64,000 nt of DNA from Balanoglossus misakiensis (taxonomy: Eukaryota > Hemichordata). Each line of letters starts with the position of its first letter. Within the stretch, counting starts at the first letter, position 1. Below are positions 44,423 to 58,041 of this stretch, piece after piece. The notes below the pieces were generated by a model that was not told the origin of the DNA, searched no databases, and saw only the letters and a program-made list of their open reading frames with translations. The translations under genes were made by a program, and so were the position numbers. The DNA is taken from contig CM082595.2 in assembly GCA_040954595.2 (NCBI GenBank), positions 8,060,001 through 8,124,000 of the forward strand, given 5' to 3'.

Positions 44423-46123
44423 TTTAGGGCCCAAGCGCAAGCAAGCGCTTGGGCCCTATTGGTTTCGTTGGGGTTTTTCTGTCTTTCTTTCTTCTTTCTT
44501 TCTTTCTTTATTCTTGTGTCAATTCTTTGTCGCTCTAGATCTCAGAGACCACTGCAGGTACACTTCTGAAACTTGCTACAGTGGTCAAGGTCAATGAGTA
44601 GTCGTGCATTGAACCCTTGAATTTTTAATTAGTCACATGACCTGGCGGCCATCTTGGATTTTCTGAAAAAATGCAAATCTCAGATCTCAGAAACTACAAG
44701 TCAGATCGACTTCAAATTTGGCGTGCAGGTAGACTACCTTCTGCCCATCATTTTTGTAATTGGAAATTATGCTGTCAATGTTGCAGTTTTTTTGCTACAA
44801 TTTTTTTTCTGAAATCTGGTCAAAATTTCAAAAATCTTCTTCTCCAGAACCGGTGATAACCGAGACACGGGGTTTGGTGTATGTGGTCACCTAACTGATG
44901 TCTATCAACTTTGCGAAGATCATTGTGATTGGTCGAAGATTATGGCGGCCATATTGGATTTTCGAAAAACCATAGTAAAACTCAAAAAATCTTCTTCTCC
45001 AGAACGGGCGATAACTGAGTCGCAAGATTCGGGGAGTTTGGTCACTTCACTGATGTCTATCAAGTTTGCAAAGAGCATTGTGATTGGTCGAAGATTATGG
45101 CGGCCATATTGGATTTTGTAAAAAGCAGTGAAAAATTGAAATTCCTTTTCCTAGTCTAAAAATTGATAGCATACAAACTCTTTTATGGATATCAATCGTC
45201 ATGTGACTAAAATATGTTACAATTTTTTGGCGATTTTTCACATGACCTTTGACCTACTTTTCACACGTTATTATTTTTGCATATCTATTTCCAGGCTAAC
45301 CTATAGGGCTAGACGTTTGGTTTTTGATGCATGTGGATTAGTGTGTGATCAAAATATTTTGCTACTTTTCATGACCCCTTTGACCTCAGCTGACCTCATT
45401 AATTATGTACATAGCTAATTACAGGCGGACCAATAGAGCTAGAGGTTTGGTTTTTGTTGGACATGGACCAGTATGGGATCAAAATTTTTTGCCCAAATGT
45501 TGGGTGACCTCTGGTGACCTTTGACCTACTTTCGCATATCTCAGCATCCAGAGCAGATACAGCCGTGGCATTTGGTAGGATGGGACCAAAATAAACAGCC
45601 ACATTTTTGGGTCACCTGTGACACCTGCTGACCTTATTAAATATGCACATACCTAATTACAGGCGAACCAATAGAGCTAGAGTTTTGGTTTTTGTTGGAC
45701 ATGGACCAGTATGGGATCAAAATTTTTTGCCCAAATGTTGGGTGACCTCTGGTGACCTTTGACCTACTTTCGCATATCTCAGCATCCAGAGCAGATACAG
45801 CCGTGGCATTTGGTAGGATGGGACCAAAATAAACAGCCAAATTTTTGGGTCACCTGTGACACCTGCTGACCTTATTAAATATGCACATACCTAATTACAG
45901 GCGAACCAATAGAGCTAGAGTTTTGGTTTTTGTTGGACATGGACCAGTATGGGTAAAAAAAAATTGCCCAAATGTTAGGTGACCTCAGCAGTAATACTAC
46001 ACACATCCTTGTTATGTCATGCGATAATACATCCGATAGAAAATTCTGTTTCTTCTCATTCATACTGTACATATATAATTCAAGATCAGCGCTTGGGCCC
46101 GACAATGCTGCTCGCAGCTTTAA
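44423..46123 (+). repeat. array copy 12, type-2 head, one hairpin
   Basis: The hairpin at 44,426-44,457 has AGGGCCCAAGCGC arms with loop AAGCAA. The body contains two virtually identical 238-bp units, followed by a third that breaks off near 45,990 and is replaced by unrelated sequence up to the tail GCTTGGGCCCGACAATGC. Confidence 0.8.
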
Positions 46124-47524
46124 TCTTCTACTTCTTCTTCTTTTTCTTCTTCTGTCGTTTTCTTTGGCGAGGTAGATCTGGAAAACTGCTAAACCTAACA
46201 ATTTCAAACTTGGCACAATGGTGCAGGCCAATGAGAGCTAGTGCAGTACCCTTGTGAATGTTAAATTAGTCACGTGACCTGATGACCATATATGGGCAAA
46301 ATTTCCAAATCGGCCTTATTTGCATATGAATGGAGATATCACAATTCTTTTAGCAACTTTTGCGGACCATGTGGTCAGTGTCCTACTTGCCAAATGTCAA
46401 GGCCATTGGCCATGCCAATTTTGAGAAGAAGATTTTTAAGTATTATTTTTCATATTTTTTTACCAAGCCATGGGCCTATACTTTCCATAGTAAAGCTATG
46501 ACCACATATTACTTTGGATAAATATGCATACATATCTCAAAATCTGTTAGGCCAATCATCTCCAACTTTGGTGTGCAGCTAGACTAGCATTTGTCAATAA
46601 TTTTAAGCGAAAAAAAATAATATGAAAAATCGACGGATTTTTTTATATTAATTTTTTAAATAAATTTATACCTTTACTTATACCTCTATGTCCATGTCTT
46701 ATTGTGGAATTCTGGTCTGTGCAATAGTCCTGTACAGTGACTGTCTATTGGTCAGTGAGCACAATGGCACCAAAATAAAAGGCACAATTTTAGGCTCACC
46801 TGTAACACCTGCTTAACTCATTAATTATGTGCATACCTAATTCTGGGCTAACTAAGAGGGCTAGAGGTTTCGTTCTTGTGGGACATGGACCAGTATAGGG
46901 TCAAAATTTCTTGCCAAAATTTGGGGTGACCTCAGGTGACCTTTGACCTACTTTCCTATATCTCGGCATCCAGAGCAGGTACAGACTTGGCGTTTGGAGG
47001 GTTGGGACTAAAGTTGAAAAGCCAAAATAGGGGTCACCTGTGACACCTGCATATCTCATTAATTATGTGCATACCTAATTCCAGGCTAACCAATAGGGCT
47101 ATAGGTTTGGTTTTTGTTGAACGTGGACCAGTAAAGGGTCAAAATTTATTGCCCAAATTTTGCATGACCTCAGGTGACCTTTGACCTACTTTACCATATC
47201 TTGGCATCCAGAGCAGATACAGAATTGGCGTTTGGATGGTTGGGACTAAAATTGAAAAGCCAAATTGGGGGGTCACCTGTGACACCTGCCTACCTCATTA
47301 ATTATGTGCATACCTAATTCCAGGCTAACCAATAGGGCTATAGGTTTGGTTTTTGATGAACATGGACCAGTATAGGGTCAAAATTTCTCGCCCAAATTTT
47401 GCATGACCTCAGGTGACCTTTGACCTACTTTTCCATATCTTGGCATCCAGAGCAGATATGCTTATTGCTATGTTGCTATTTGCTATGTTGGCTTGGGCCC
47501 GCCATTGCTGCTTGCAGCTATATT
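46124..47524 (+). repeat. array copy 13, type-1 head, no hairpin
   Basis: The head resembles copies 11 and 18, and the body resembles copy 10, so it looks recombinant between neighbours. Its tail is followed at once by the first hairpin of copy 14. Confidence 0.85.
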
Positions 47525-49310
47525 TAGGGCACAAGCCCAGCAGGCTTGTGCCCTATTGTTTTTACTGGAGTTTTTTAGGGCACAAGCCCCACAGGCTTGT
47601 GCCCTATTGGTATTGTTGGCTTTTTTTAGGGCCCAAGCCCAGCAGGCTTGGGCCCTATTGGTATTACTGGCTTTTTTCTTCTACTTCTTCTTCTTCTTCT
47701 TGTGTCGTTTTATCGGCCAGCTAGATCTGGAAAATGGCTGAACCCACAAATCTCAAATTTGGCACAATGGTGCAGGCCACTGACAGCTGGTGCAGTACCA
47801 TTGTGAATGTTTAATTAGTCATGTGACCTGATGACCATATATGGGCAAAATTTTCAAATCGGCCTTATTAGCATATGTATGGAGATATCAAAATTCTTTT
47901 AGCAACTTTTGTGGACCATGAGGTCAGCGTTCTACATGCCAAATGTCAAGGCCATAGGCCTTGTCAATTTTGAGAAGAAGATTTTTAAGTATTATTTTTC
48001 ATATTTTTCGCCCAAGCCATCGGCCTATACTATACATAGCTTTGACTATACAAGCTTTGACCACATATTATTTTGGATGAATATGCAGTCATATCTAAAA
48101 ATCGGTTGGGCCGATCAACTCCAACTTTGGTGTGCAGGTAGCCTAGCATTTGCCAATAATTTTAAGCGAAAAAAATTAATATGAAAAATCGACCGATTTT
48201 TTTATATTAATTTTTTAATGAAATTTATACTATTACTTATACCTCTATGGTTAAGCTATGTCCACGTCTTATTGTAGAATTCTGGCCTGTGCAATGGTCC
48301 TGTACACTGACTGTCTATTGGCCCGTGTGCAGAATGGGACCAAAATAAAAGGCACAATTTTGGGCTTACCTGTAACACCTGCTTAACTCATTAATTATGT
48401 GCATACCTAATTCCGGGGAAACTAATAGGGCTAGAGGTATTGTTCTTGTGTGACATGGACTAGTATGGGGTCAGAAATTTTTGCCCAAATTTTGGGTGAC
48501 CTCAGGTGACCTTTGACCTACTTTCCTATATCTCGGCATCCAGAGCAGGTACAGACTTGCAGTTTCGAGGGTTGGGACTGAAATTGAAAAGCCAAAATTG
48601 GGGTCACCTGTGACACCTGCCTACCTCATTAATTATGTGCATACCTAATTCCGGGCTAACTAATAGGGCTAGAGGTTTTGTTCTTGTGAGACATGGACCA
48701 GTATAGGGTCAACAAATTTTGCCCAAATTTTGGGTGACCTCAGGTGACCTTTGACCTACTTTCCTATATCTCGGCATTCAGATCAGGTACAGACTTTGCA
48801 TTCAGAGGGATGGAACTCCCAATGGAGTCTTACACTTTACCTCATTAATTATGTGCATACCTAATTCCAGGCTAACCAATAGGGTTATAGGTTTGGTTTT
48901 TGTTGAACATGGACCAGTATAGGGTCAAAATTTCTTGCCCAAATTTTGTATAACCTCAGATGACCTTTGACCTACTTTACCAGATCTTGGCATCCAGCGC
49001 AGGTACAGACTTGGCGTTTGGAGGGTTGGGACTAAAATTGAAAAGGCTAAATCGGGGGTCAACTGTGACACCTGCATATCTCATTAATTATGTGCATACC
49101 CAATTCCAGGCTAATCCATAGGGTTATAGGTTTGGTTTTTGTTGAACATGGACCAGTATAGGGTCAAAATTTCTTGCCCAAATTTTGCATGAACTCAGGT
49201 GACCTTTGACCTACTTTACCATATCTTGGCATCCAGAGCAGGTATGCTAATTGCTATATTGCTATGTGCTATGTTGGCTTGGGCCCGCTATTGCTGCTTG
49301 CAGCTATATT
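47525..49310 (+). repeat. array copy 14, type-1 head, three hairpins
   Basis: Hairpins at 47,526-47,554 and 47,577-47,605 have GGGCAC arms with different loops, CAGCA and CCACA. The one at 47,628-47,656 has GGGCCC arms. One body unit is broken near 48,800. Confidence 0.85.
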
Positions 49311-50946
49311 CTTCTACTTCTTCTTGGGCACTTTTTTCGGCCAGGTAGATCTGAAAAACTGCTGAACCCACAAATCTCAAATTTGGTACAATGGTGCAGG
49401 CCAATGAGAGCTGGTGCAGTACCCTCGTGAATGTTCAATAAGTCATGTGACCTGATGACCATATATGGGCAAAATTTTCAAATCGGCCTTATTTGCATAT
49501 GGACGGAGATATCAAAATTCTTTTAGCAACTTTTGTGAACCATGTGGTCAGGGTTCTACATGCCAAATGTCAAGGCCATAGGCCTTGTCAATTTTGAGAA
49601 GAAGATTTTTAAGTATTATTTTTCATATTTTTCGGCCAAGCCATCGGCCTACACTATACATAGTTAAGCTTTGACCACATTTTATTTTGGATGAATATGC
49701 AGTCATATCTCAAAATATGTTGGGCCGATCAACTCCAAGTTTGGTGTGCAGGTAGCTTAGCATTTGCCAATAATTTTAAGCGAAAAAAATTAATATGAAA
49801 AATCGACCGATTTTTTTATATTAATTTTTTTATGAAATTTATACCTTTACTTATACCTCTATGGTTAAGCTATGTCCACGTCTTATTGTAGAATTCTGGT
49901 CTGTGCAATGGTCCTGTACACTGACTGTCTATTGGCCCGTGCGCAGAATGGGACCAAAATAAAAGGCAAAATTTTGGGCTCACCTGTAACACCTGCTTAA
50001 CTCATTAATTATGCGCATACCTCATTCCGGGCTAACTAATAGGGCTAGAGGTATTGTTCTTGTGTGACAAGGACTAGTATGGGGTCAAAAATGTTTACCA
50101 AATTTTGGGTGACCTCAGGTGACCTTTGACCTACTTTCCTATATCTCGGCATCCAGAGCAGGTACAGACTTGGCGTTTGGAGGGTTGGGACTAAAATTGA
50201 AAAGCCAAAATGGGGGTCACCTGTGACACCTGTCTACCTCATTAATTATGTGCATACCTAATTCCAGGCTAACCAATAGGGCTAAAGGTTTGGTTTTTGT
50301 TGAACATGCACCAGTATAGGGTCAAAATTTCTTGCCCAAATTTCGCATGACCTCAGGTGACCTTTGACCTACTTTACCATATCTTGGCATCCAGAGCAGG
50401 TACAGACTTGTCGTTTGGAGGGTTGGGATTAAAATTGAAAAGCCAAATTGGCGCTCACCTGTGACACCTGCATATCTCATTAATTATGTGCATACCTAAT
50501 TCCAGTCTAACCAATAGAGCTATAGGTTTGGTTTTTGTTGAACATGGACCAGTATAGGGTCAAAATTTCTTGCCCAAATTTTGCATGACCTCAGGTGACC
50601 TTTGACCTACTATCATATATCTCGGAATCCAGAGCAAGTACACTCTTGGCGTTTGGAGGGTTGGGACTGAAAGTGAAATGCCAAAATTGGGGGTCACCTG
50701 TGACACCTGTCTACCTCATTAATTATGTGCATACCTAATTCCAGGCTAACCAATAGGGCTAAAGGTTTGGTTTTTGTTGAACATGGACCAGTATAGGGTA
50801 AACATTTCTTTCCCAAATTTAACATGACCTCAGGTGACCTTTGACCTACTTTACCATATCTTGGCATCCAGAGCAGATATGCCTGTTCCTATGTTGCTAT
50901 GTGCTATGTTGGCTTGTGCCCGCTATTGCTGCTTGGCAGCTATATT
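49311..50946 (+). repeat. array copy 15, type-1 head, no hairpin
   Basis: There are four body units. The tail differs from the consensus (GCTTGTGCCCGC, then TGCTTGGCAGC), a variant shared only with copy 16. Confidence 0.85.
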
Positions 50947-52116
50947 CTTCTTCTTCTTCTTCTTCTTGTGCCGTTTTTTTCGTCAAGTACATCTTGAAAA
51001 CGGCTGAACCTACAAATCTCAAACTTGGCACAATGGTGCAGGCCAATGAGAGCATGAGCTGTACCCTTGTGAATGTTTAATAAGTCATGTGACCTGACGA
51101 CCATATATGGGCAAAATTTTCAAATCGGCCTTATTTGTATATGAATGGAGATATCAAAATTCTTTTAGCAACTTTTGCGGACCATGTGGTCATTGTCCTA
51201 CATGCCAAATGTCAAGGCCATGGGCCAAGTCCATTTTGAGAAGAAGATTTTTAAGTATTATTTTTCATATTTTTTCACCAAGCCATTGGCCTATACTTTC
51301 TATAGCTAAGCTATAACCACTTATTATTTTAGATAAAAATACCAACATATCTCAAAATCTGTTGGGCCGATCAACTCCAAATTTGTTGTGCAGCTAGCCT
51401 AGCATTTGTCAATCATTTTAAGCGAAAAAATTAATTTGAAAAATCGACCGATTTTTTTATATTAATTTTTTTATTAAATTTATACCTTTAGGCTACTTAT
51501 ACCTCTATAGTTAAGCTATGTCCACATTTTATTATGGAATTCTTGTCTTTGGAATGGTCCTGTACAGTGACTGTCTATTGGCCAGTGGGCAGAATAGGAC
51601 CATAATAAAAGGCAAAATTTTGGGCTCACCTGTAACACCTGCTTACCTCATTTATTATGTGCATACCTAATTCCGAGTTAACTAATAGGGCTAGAGGTTT
51701 CGTTCTTTCGGAACATTGACCAGTATAGGGTCAAAAAATTTTGCCCAAATTTTGGGTGACCTCAGGTGACCTTTGACCTACTTTCCTAAATCTCAGCATC
51801 CAGAGCAAGTAGAGACTTGGCGTTTGGAGGGTTGGTACTAAAATTGAAAAGCCAAAATTGGGGTCACCTGTGACACCTGTCTACCTCATTAATTATGTGC
51901 ATACCTAATTCCAGGCTAACCAATAGGGCTAAAGGTTTGGTTTTTGTTGAACATGGACCAGTATAGGGTAAACATTTCTTTCCCAAATTTAACATGACCT
52001 CAGGTGACCTTTGACCTACTTTACCATATCTTGGCATCCAGAGCAGATATGCCTGTTCCTATGTTGCTATGTGCTATGTTGGCTTGTGCCCGCTATTGCT
52101 GCTTGGCAGCTATATT
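50947..52116 (+). repeat. array copy 16, type-1 head, no hairpin
   Basis: This is the shortest type-1 copy that keeps a full head, with only two body units. It is part of an apparently exact duplication with a 1,170-bp offset shared with copy 17. Confidence 0.85.
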
Positions 52117-54001
52117 CTTCTTCTTCTTCTTCTTCTTGTGCCGTTTTTTTCGTCAAGTACATCTTGAAAACGGCTGAACCTACAAATCTCAAACTTGGCA
52201 CAATGGTGCAGGCCAATGAGAGCATGAGCTGTACCCTTGTGAATGTTTAATAAGTCATGTGACCTGACGACCATATATGGGCAAAATTTTCAAATCGGCC
52301 TTATTTGTATATGAATGGAGATATCAAAATTCTTTTAGCAACTTTTGCGGACCATGTGGTCATTGTCCTACATGCCAAATGTCAAGGCCATGGGCCAAGT
52401 CCATTTTGAGAAGAAGATTTTTAAGTATTATTTTTCATATTTTTTCACCAAGCCATTGGCCTATACTTTCTATAGCTAAGCTATAACCACTTATTATTTT
52501 AGATAAAAATACCAACATATCTCAAAATCTGTTGGGCCGATCAACTCCAAATTTGTTGTGCAGCTAGCCTAGCATTTGTCAATCATTTTAAGCGAAAAAA
52601 TTAATTTGAAAAATCGACCGATTTTTTTATATTAATTTTTTTATTAAATTTATACCTTTAGGCTACTTATACCTCTATAGTTAAGCTATGTCCACATTTT
52701 ATTATGGAATTCTTGTCTTTGGAATGGTCCTGTACAGTGACTGTCTATTGGCCAGTGGGCAGAATAGGACCATAATAAAAGGCAAAATTTTGGGCTCACC
52801 TGTAACACCTGCTTACCTCATTTATTATGTGCATACCTAATTCCGAGTTAACTAATAGGGCTAGAGGTTTCGTTCTTTCGGAACATTGACCAGTATAGGG
52901 TCAAAAAATTTTGCCCAAATTTTGGGTGACCTCAGGTGACCTTTGACCTACTTTCCTAAATCTCAGCATCCAGAGCAAGTAGAGACTTGGCGTTTGGAGG
53001 GTTGGTACTAAAATTGAAAAGCCAAAATTGGGGTCACCTGTGACACCTGCATATCTCATTAATTATGTGCATACCTAATTCCAGGCTAACCAATAGGGCT
53101 ATAGGTTTGGTTTTTGATGAACATGGACCAGTATAGGGTCAAAATTTCTCGCCCAAATTTTGCATGACCTCAGGTGACCTTTGACCTACTTTACCATATG
53201 TTGGCATCCAGAGCAGGTAAAGACTTAGCGTTTGGAGGATGGGGACTAAAATTGAAAAGCCAAAATTGGGGGTCACCTAAGACACCTGCTGATCTCATTA
53301 ATTATGTGAATACCTAATTCCGGGCTAACCAATAGGGCTAGAGCTTTGATTTTTGTTGAACATTGAGCCGCATGGGATCAAATTTCTTGCCCAAATTGTA
53401 GGTGACCTATGGTGACCTTTGACCTAGTCTCCTATATCTCGGCATCCTAAGCAGGTACAGACTTGGCGTTTGGAGGGTTAGGACTAAAATTGAAAAGCCA
53501 AAATTGGGGGTCACCTGTGACACCTGCATATCTCATTAATTATGCACGTACCTAATTCCAGGCTAACCAATAGGGCTATAGGTTTGGTTTTTGTTGAACA
53601 TGGGCCAGTATAGGGTCAAAAATTCTTGCCCAAATTTTGCATGACCTCAGGTGACCTTTGACCTACTTTACCATATCTTGGCATTAAGAGCAGGTACAAA
53701 CTTGGCGTTTGGAGTGTTAGGACTAAAATTGAAAAGCCAAAATTGGGGGTCACCTGTGACACCTGCATATCTCATTAATTACGTGCATACCTAATTGCAA
53801 GCTAACCAATAGGGCAATAGGTTTGGTTTTTGTTGAACATGGACCAGTATAGGGTCAAAATTTCTTGCCCAAATATAACATGACCTCAGTTGACTTTTGA
53901 CCTACTTTACCGTATCTTGGCATCCAGAGCAGATATGCTTATTGCTATGTTGCTATGTGCTATGTTGGCTTGGGCCCGCTATTGCTGCTTGCAGCTATAT
54001 T
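52117..54001 (+). repeat. array copy 17, type-1 head, no hairpin
   Basis: The first 930 bp read identically to copy 16, then four further body units follow. The tail returns to the GCTTGGGCCCGC consensus. Confidence 0.85.
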
Positions 54002-56181
54002 TAGGGCCCAAGCCCAGCAGGCTTGGGCCCTATTGGTATTACTGGCTTTTTTCTTCTACTTCTTCTTCTTTTTCTTCTTCTTCTGTCGTTTTCTTTGGCG
54101 AGGTAGATCTGGAAAACTGCTAAACCTACCAATTTCAAACTTGGCACAATGGTGCAGGCCAATGAGAGCTAGTGCAGTACCCTTGTGAATGTTAAATTAG
54201 TCACGTGACCTGATGACCATATATGGGCAAAATTTCCAAATCGGCCTTATTTGCATATGAATGGAGATATCAAAATTCTTTTAGCAACTTTTGCGGACCA
54301 TGTGGTCAGTGTCCTACATGCCAAATGTCAAGGCCATTGGCCATTCCAATTTTGAGAAGAAGATTTTTAAGTATTATTTTTCATATTTTTTACCAAGCCA
54401 TGGGCCTATACTTTCCATAGTAAAGCCATGACCACATATTATTTTGGATAAATATGCATACATATCTCAAAATCTGTTAGGCCGATCATCTCCAACTTTG
54501 GTGTGCAGCTAGCCTAGCATTTGTCAATAATTTTAAGCGAAAAAAAATAGTATGAAAAATCGACCGATTTTTTTATATTAATTTTTTTATTAAATAATAC
54601 CTTTACTTATACCTCTATGGTTAAGCTATGTCCATGTCTTATTGTGGAATTCTGGTCTGTGCAATAGTCCTGTACAGTGACTGTCTATTGGTCGGTGAGC
54701 ACAATGACACCAAAATAAAAGGCACAATTTTAGGCTCACCTGTAACACCGGCTTAACTCATTAATTATGTGCATACCTAATTCTGGGCTAACTAAGAGGG
54801 CTAGAGGTTTCGTTCTTGTGGGACATGGACCAGTATAGGGTCAAAATTTCTTGCCCAAATTTTGGGTTACCTCAGGTGACCTTTGACCTACTTTCCTATA
54901 TCTTGGCATCCAGAGCAGGTACAGACTTGGCGTATGGAGGGTTGGGACTAAAATTGAAAAGCCAAAATGTGGGTCACCTGTGACACCTGCATATCTCATT
55001 AATTATGTGCATACCTAATTCCAGGCTAACCAATAGGGCTATAGGTTTGGTTTTTGTTGAACATGGACCAGTATAGGGTCAAAATTTCTTGCCCAAATTT
55101 TGTATGACCTCAGGTGACCTTTGACCTACTTTACCATATCTTGGCATCCAGAGTAGGTACAGAATTGGCGTTTGGAGGGTTGGGACTAAAATTGAAAAGG
55201 CAACACTGGGGGTCACCTGTGACACCTGCCTACCTCATTAATTATGTGCATACCTAATTCCAGGGTAACCGATAGGGTTATAGGTTTGTTTTTTGTTGAA
55301 CATGGACCAGTATAGGGTCAAAATTTCTTGCCCAAATTTTGCATGACCTCAGGTGACCTTTGACCTACTTAACCATATCTTGGCATCCAGAGTAGGTACA
55401 GAATTGGCGTTTGGAGGGTTGGGACTAAAATTGAAAAGGCAACACTGGGGGTCACCTGTGACACCTGCCTACCTCATTAATTATGTACATACCTAATTTC
55501 AGGCTAACCAATAGGGCTATAGGTTTGGTTTTTGTTGAACATGGACCAGTATAGGGTCAAAATTTCTTGCCCAAATTTTGCATGACCTCAGGTGACCTTT
55601 GACCTACTTAACCATATCTTGGCATCCAGAGTAGGTACAGAATTGGCGTTTGGAGGGTTGGGACTAAAATTGAAAAGGCAACACTGGGGGTCACCTGTGA
55701 CACCTGCCTACCTCATTAATTATGTACATACCTAATTTCAGGCTAACCAATAGGGCTATAGGTTTGGTTTTTGTTGAACATGGACCAGTATAGGGTCAAA
55801 ATTTCTTGCCCAAATTTTGCATGACCTCAGGTGACCTTTGACCTACTTAACCATATCTTGGCATCCAGAGTAGGTACAGAATTGGCGTTTGGAGGGTTGG
55901 GACTAAAATTGAAAAGGCAACACTGGGGGTCACCTGTGACACCTGCCTACCTCATTAATTATGTACATACCTAATTTCAGGCTAACCAATAGGGCTATAG
56001 GTTTGGTTTTTGTTGAACATGCACCAGTATAGGGTCAAAATTTCTTGCCCAAATTTTGCATGACCTCAGGTGACCTTTGACCTACTTAACCATATCTTGG
56101 CATCCAGAGCAGATATGCTTATTGCTATGTTGCTATGTGCTATGTTGGCTTGGGCCCGCTATTGCTGCTTGCAGCTATATT
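54002..56181 (+). repeat. array copy 18, type-1 head, one hairpin
   Basis: The hairpin is at 54,003-54,031. The body is the longest in the array and includes three nearly identical 239-bp units starting near 55,381, 55,620 and 55,859. Copy 11 has two. Confidence 0.85.
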
Positions 56182-58041
56182 TCTTCTTCTTCTTCTTGTG
56201 CCGTTTTTTTCGTCAAGTACATCTTGAAAACGGCTGAACCTACAAATCTCAAACTTGGCACAATGGTGCAGGCCAATAAGAGCATGAGCTGTACCCTTGT
56301 GAATGTTTAATAAGTCATGTGACCTGATGACCATATTTGGGCAAAATTTTCAAATCGGCCTTATTTGCATATGCATGGAGATATCAAAATTCTTTTAGCA
56401 ACTTTTGCTGACCATGGGGTCATTGTCCTACATGCCAAATTTCAAGGCCATAGGCCATGTCAATTTTGAGAAGAAGATTTTTAAGTATTATTTTTCATAT
56501 TTTTCGCCCAAGCCATGGGCCTATACGTTACATAGTAAAGCTATGACCACATATTATTTTGGATAAATATGCATACATATCTCAAAATCATCTCAAACTT
56601 TGGTGTGCAGCTAGCCTAGCATTTGTCAATAATTTTAAGCAAAAAAAAATAGTATGAAAAATCGCCCGATTTTTTTATATTAATTTTTTATGAAATTTAT
56701 ACCTTTAATTATACCTCTATGGTTAAGCTATGTCCATGTCTTATTGTGGAATTCTGGTCTGTGCAATAGTCCTGTACAGTGACTGTCTTGTGGTCAGTGA
56801 GCACAATGGCAACAAAATAGAAGGCACAATTTTAGGCTCACCTGTAACACCTGCTTAACTCATTTATTATGTGCATACCTAATTCTGGGCTAACTAAGAG
56901 GGCTAGAGGTTTCGTTCTTGTGGGACATGGACCAGTATAGGGTCAAAATTTCTTGGCCTACTTTTGGGTGACCTCAGGTGACCTTTGACCTACTTTCCTA
57001 TATCTCGGCATCCAGAGCAGGTACAGACTTGGCATTTGGAGGGTTGGGACTAAAGTTGAAAAGCCAAAATGGGGGTCACCTGTGACACCTGCATATGACA
57101 TTAATTATGTGCATACCTAATTCCAGGTTAACCAATAGGGCTATAGGTTTGGTTTTTCTTCAACATGGACCAGTATAGGGTCAAAATTTCCTGCCCAAAT
57201 TTTGCATGACCTCAGGTGACCTTTGACCTACTTTACAAGATCATGGCATTCAGAGCAGATACAGACGTGGCGTTTGGAGGGTTGGGACTAAAATTGAAAA
57301 GCCAAACTTGGCTGTCACCTGTGACACCTGCCTACCTCATTAATTATGTGCATACCTAATTCCAGGCTAACCAATAGGGCTATAGGTTTGGTTTTTCTTG
57401 AACATGGACCAGTATAGGGTCAAAATTTCCTGCCCAAATTTTGCATGACCTCAGGTGACCTTTGACCTACTTTACAAGATCATGGCATTCAGAGCAGATA
57501 CAGACGTGGCGTTTGGAGGGTTGGGACTAAAATTGAAAAGCCAAACTTGGCGGTCACCTGTGACACCTGCCTACCTCATTAATTATGTGCATACCTAATT
57601 CCAGGCTAACCAATAGGGCTATAGCTTTGTTTTTTGATGAACATGGACCAGTATAGGGCCAAATTTTCTTGCCCAAATTTTGGGTGACCTCAGGTGACCT
57701 TTGACCTACTTTCCTATATCTAAGCATCCAGAGCAGGTACAGACTTGGCGTATGGAGGGTTGGGACTAAAATTGAAAAGCCAAAATGGGGGTCACCTGTG
57801 ACACCTGCATATCTCATTAATTATGTGCATACCTAATTCCAGGCTAACCAATAGGGCTATAGGTTTGGTTTTTGTTGAACATTCACCAGTATAGGGTCAA
57901 AATTTCTTGCCCAAATTTTGCATGACCTCAGGTGACCTTTGACCTACTTTTCCATATCTTTCCAGATATGCTTATTGCTATGTTGCTATGTGCTATTTGC
58001 TATGATGGCTTGGGCCCGCTATTGCTGCTTGCAGCTATATT
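56182..58041 (+). repeat. array copy 19, type-1 head, no hairpin
   Basis: The head resembles copy 2, sharing the degenerate CCATATTTGG and the CATGGGGTCATTG words. There are five body units, two of them sharing the variant ACAAGATCATGGCATTC. Confidence 0.85.
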
